A DNA stretch of 32,903 nt from contig NZ_JAUXYO010000035.1 in NCBI RefSeq assembly GCF_030694325.1, positions 1-32,903 on the forward strand. Reading direction: 5' to 3'. This DNA comes from Allobosea sp. (lineage in GTDB: Bacteria; Pseudomonadota; Alphaproteobacteria; Rhizobiales; Beijerinckiaceae). The notes beneath the pieces are model-generated. The model saw only the letters and a list, made by a program, of their open reading frames with translations, searched no databases and was not told where the DNA came from. The position numbers and the translations under genes are program-made. Shown in pieces: positions 31,884 to 32,903 of the stretch. Numbering within the stretch: the stretch's first letter is position 1; each line of letters starts with the position of its first letter.

Positions 31884-32903
31884 TCACGGCCGGATCTCGA
31901 CCGTCTCGGTGAGGCGGATCATCTCGAAATCCGAGATCAGGATGGCGAGCTCGACGCTCCAGCGGCCGGGGCGCGGCAGGCTGAGATCGTCGATCCGCCA
32001 GACACCATCTGCGCCGCGCATCGCCGGGCGTTCGATCGCCTCGATGCCGGCGGCGGGGTTGGCGAAGGAGAGGGTCAGTTCCCTCGCCGGCAGCGGGCCG
32101 AACTCGCCGTTCATCAGCATGATCGCCACCGCGACCGGTCCTGCGCGCCCCGGCGTGAGCGTGACGTCGGCCATCGCGGTGAGCGTGTGGATATGAAGGT
32201 TCGCCGGCTGCGCGGCCGCGATGGCGAGCGCGCGCGGCGGCGGGGTGAAACGCCAGAGTGCCGCCGTCCCGAAGATCGCGAGCATCAACATGAACTCGAC
32301 GGCGATGATGCGTGCCAGGGCGCTGGCTGCGGCCGGCCGCCCGGCTTCGATCCGTGACGTCAGCCGCCAGCGGTTGAATGCGGCGAGCCCCAGCACGAGC
32401 GCGACCAGCCCGAGCTTGGCCAGCAGCACGCGGCCGTAATTCGTCTCGATCAGCGCGGCGGGCCGCTCGACCTGCACCACCGCGAGCACGAGCCCGCTGC
32501 CGAGCAGCACTGCGACGATGGCGGCGATGCGCGCGGAGAAGCGCCGCAGCGTCGCGGCCGCGTCGGGCTGTCGGATGGCCTGGATCAGCGGCAGCAGGGC
32601 GCCGGCCCACAGCGCGATGCCGGCCGCGTGCAGGAACACCGCTGGTCGCATCAGGGCTTGCGGGTTGGCCGCGCTGGCATGGCCGCTCGACGCCAGCGCG
32701 AGCCCCGCCAGACCGACGCCGAACAGGCCGGCTATCCTGGTGGCGAGGCCCGTCAGCCGCAGCGCCAGGAGGCCGCTCGCCAGCGCGCCTGCGGCGATCG
32801 CCAGCATCGATGCCAGGCTGGTGCCCAGCGCCGCGCGCCAGACCGCTGGCTGGAAGACCGCCTTGAGGTCCGCCCCGAGTGCGTCCAGCCCCTGCGCCAC
32901 CAG
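31884..32903 (-). CDS. CopD-type copper membrane protein with C-terminal periplasmic domain, 5' end outside the window
   Basis: At least 339 residues; the frame is still open at the right edge, so the start is missing. About seven membrane helices carry CopD text: RPAVFLHAAGIALWAGALLPL near the middle with its conserved His, and LIETNYGRVLLAKLGLVALVLGLAAFNRWRL. The last 120 residues form a soluble domain (LHIHTLTAMADVTLTPGRAGP ... DLSLPRPGRWSVELAI) like the C-terminus of YcnJ-type CopC-CopD fusions. A CopC domain is therefore expected just outside the window. It imports or handles copper and lies 32 bases upstream of the PCuAC gene in the same direction. Confidence 0.87.
   Translation of the reverse strand: MVAQGLDALGADLKAVFQPAVWRAALGTSLASMLAIAAGALASGLLALRLTGLATRIAGLFGVGLAGLALASSGHASAANPQALMRPAVFLHAAGIALWAGALLPLIQAIRQPDAAATLRRFSARIAAIVAVLLGSGLVLAVVQVERPAALIETNYGRVLLAKLGLVALVLGLAAFNRWRLTSRIEAGRPAAASALARIIAVEFMLMLAIFGTAALWRFTPPPRALAIAAAQPANLHIHTLTAMADVTLTPGRAGPVAVAIMLMNGEFGPLPARELTLSFANPAAGIEAIERPAMRGADGVWRIDDLSLPRPGRWSVELAILISDFEMIRLTETVEIRP

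Overview
The window is GC-rich, densely packed chromosomal DNA. It has the style of an alphaproteobacterium of the order Hyphomicrobiales (Bosea-, Bradyrhizobium- or Methylobacterium-like). The support is many TRAP and ABC importers, LysR regulators, an IorAB-type molybdenum hydroxylase, Sox genes, and palindromic intergenic repeats beginning GTCATCCCGG. I cannot fix the genus from sequence alone. I see no phage, transposase, integrase, CRISPR array, tRNA or rRNA.

Layout. (1) 45-6082, minus strand: a catabolic operon read from right to left as NAD(P)-binding SAF-domain dehydrogenase, TRAP transporter (dctP, dctQ, dctM) and a gamma-glutamyltransferase-like enzyme, with a divergent LysR regulator (6333-7247). 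(2) 7296-11824: three housekeeping-type genes, selO (minus), a Pat-like fusion of an acyl-CoA-synthetase-like module and a GNAT domain (plus), and a small DUF2934 protein (plus). (3) 12124-17044, plus strand: a tight run of iorA, iorB, soxX, soxY, soxZ and soxA. Here a periplasmic molybdenum hydroxylase is coupled to the SoxAX/SoxYZ part of the sulfur-oxidation machinery, with no soxB or soxCD in view. SoxY lacks the canonical GGCGG tail, and a palindromic repeat sits on the soxA start. (4) 17129-24978: a peptide-type ABC importer split into two converging units, permease-permease-GDPD-binding protein on plus and ATPase-ATPase-phosphodiesterase on minus. A LysR gene (25105-25983) lies divergent from the ATPase unit. 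(5) 26093-28425: cystathionine beta-lyase and an orphan amino-acid binding protein. (6) 28453 to the right edge, minus strand: CopD-type copper protein (cut by the edge), PCuAC copper chaperone, then a complete siderophore/metal-type ABC importer, all apparently one operon.

The most unusual system is the iorAB-soxXYZA operon. Every product is predicted to be periplasmic (IorB and SoxY by Tat signals, SoxX and SoxA as c-type cytochromes). This suggests a chain in which an organic or sulfur-containing substrate is hydroxylated by the molybdenum enzyme and sulfur or electrons are handled by SoxYZ and SoxAX. Second is the copper operon, whose layout argues that a 'siderophore' ABC importer may carry copper or a copper chelate. 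Third is the phosphodiester-associated ABC importer with two cytoplasmic phosphodiesterases. Functions are inferred from recognised motifs and gene context; no database search was run.
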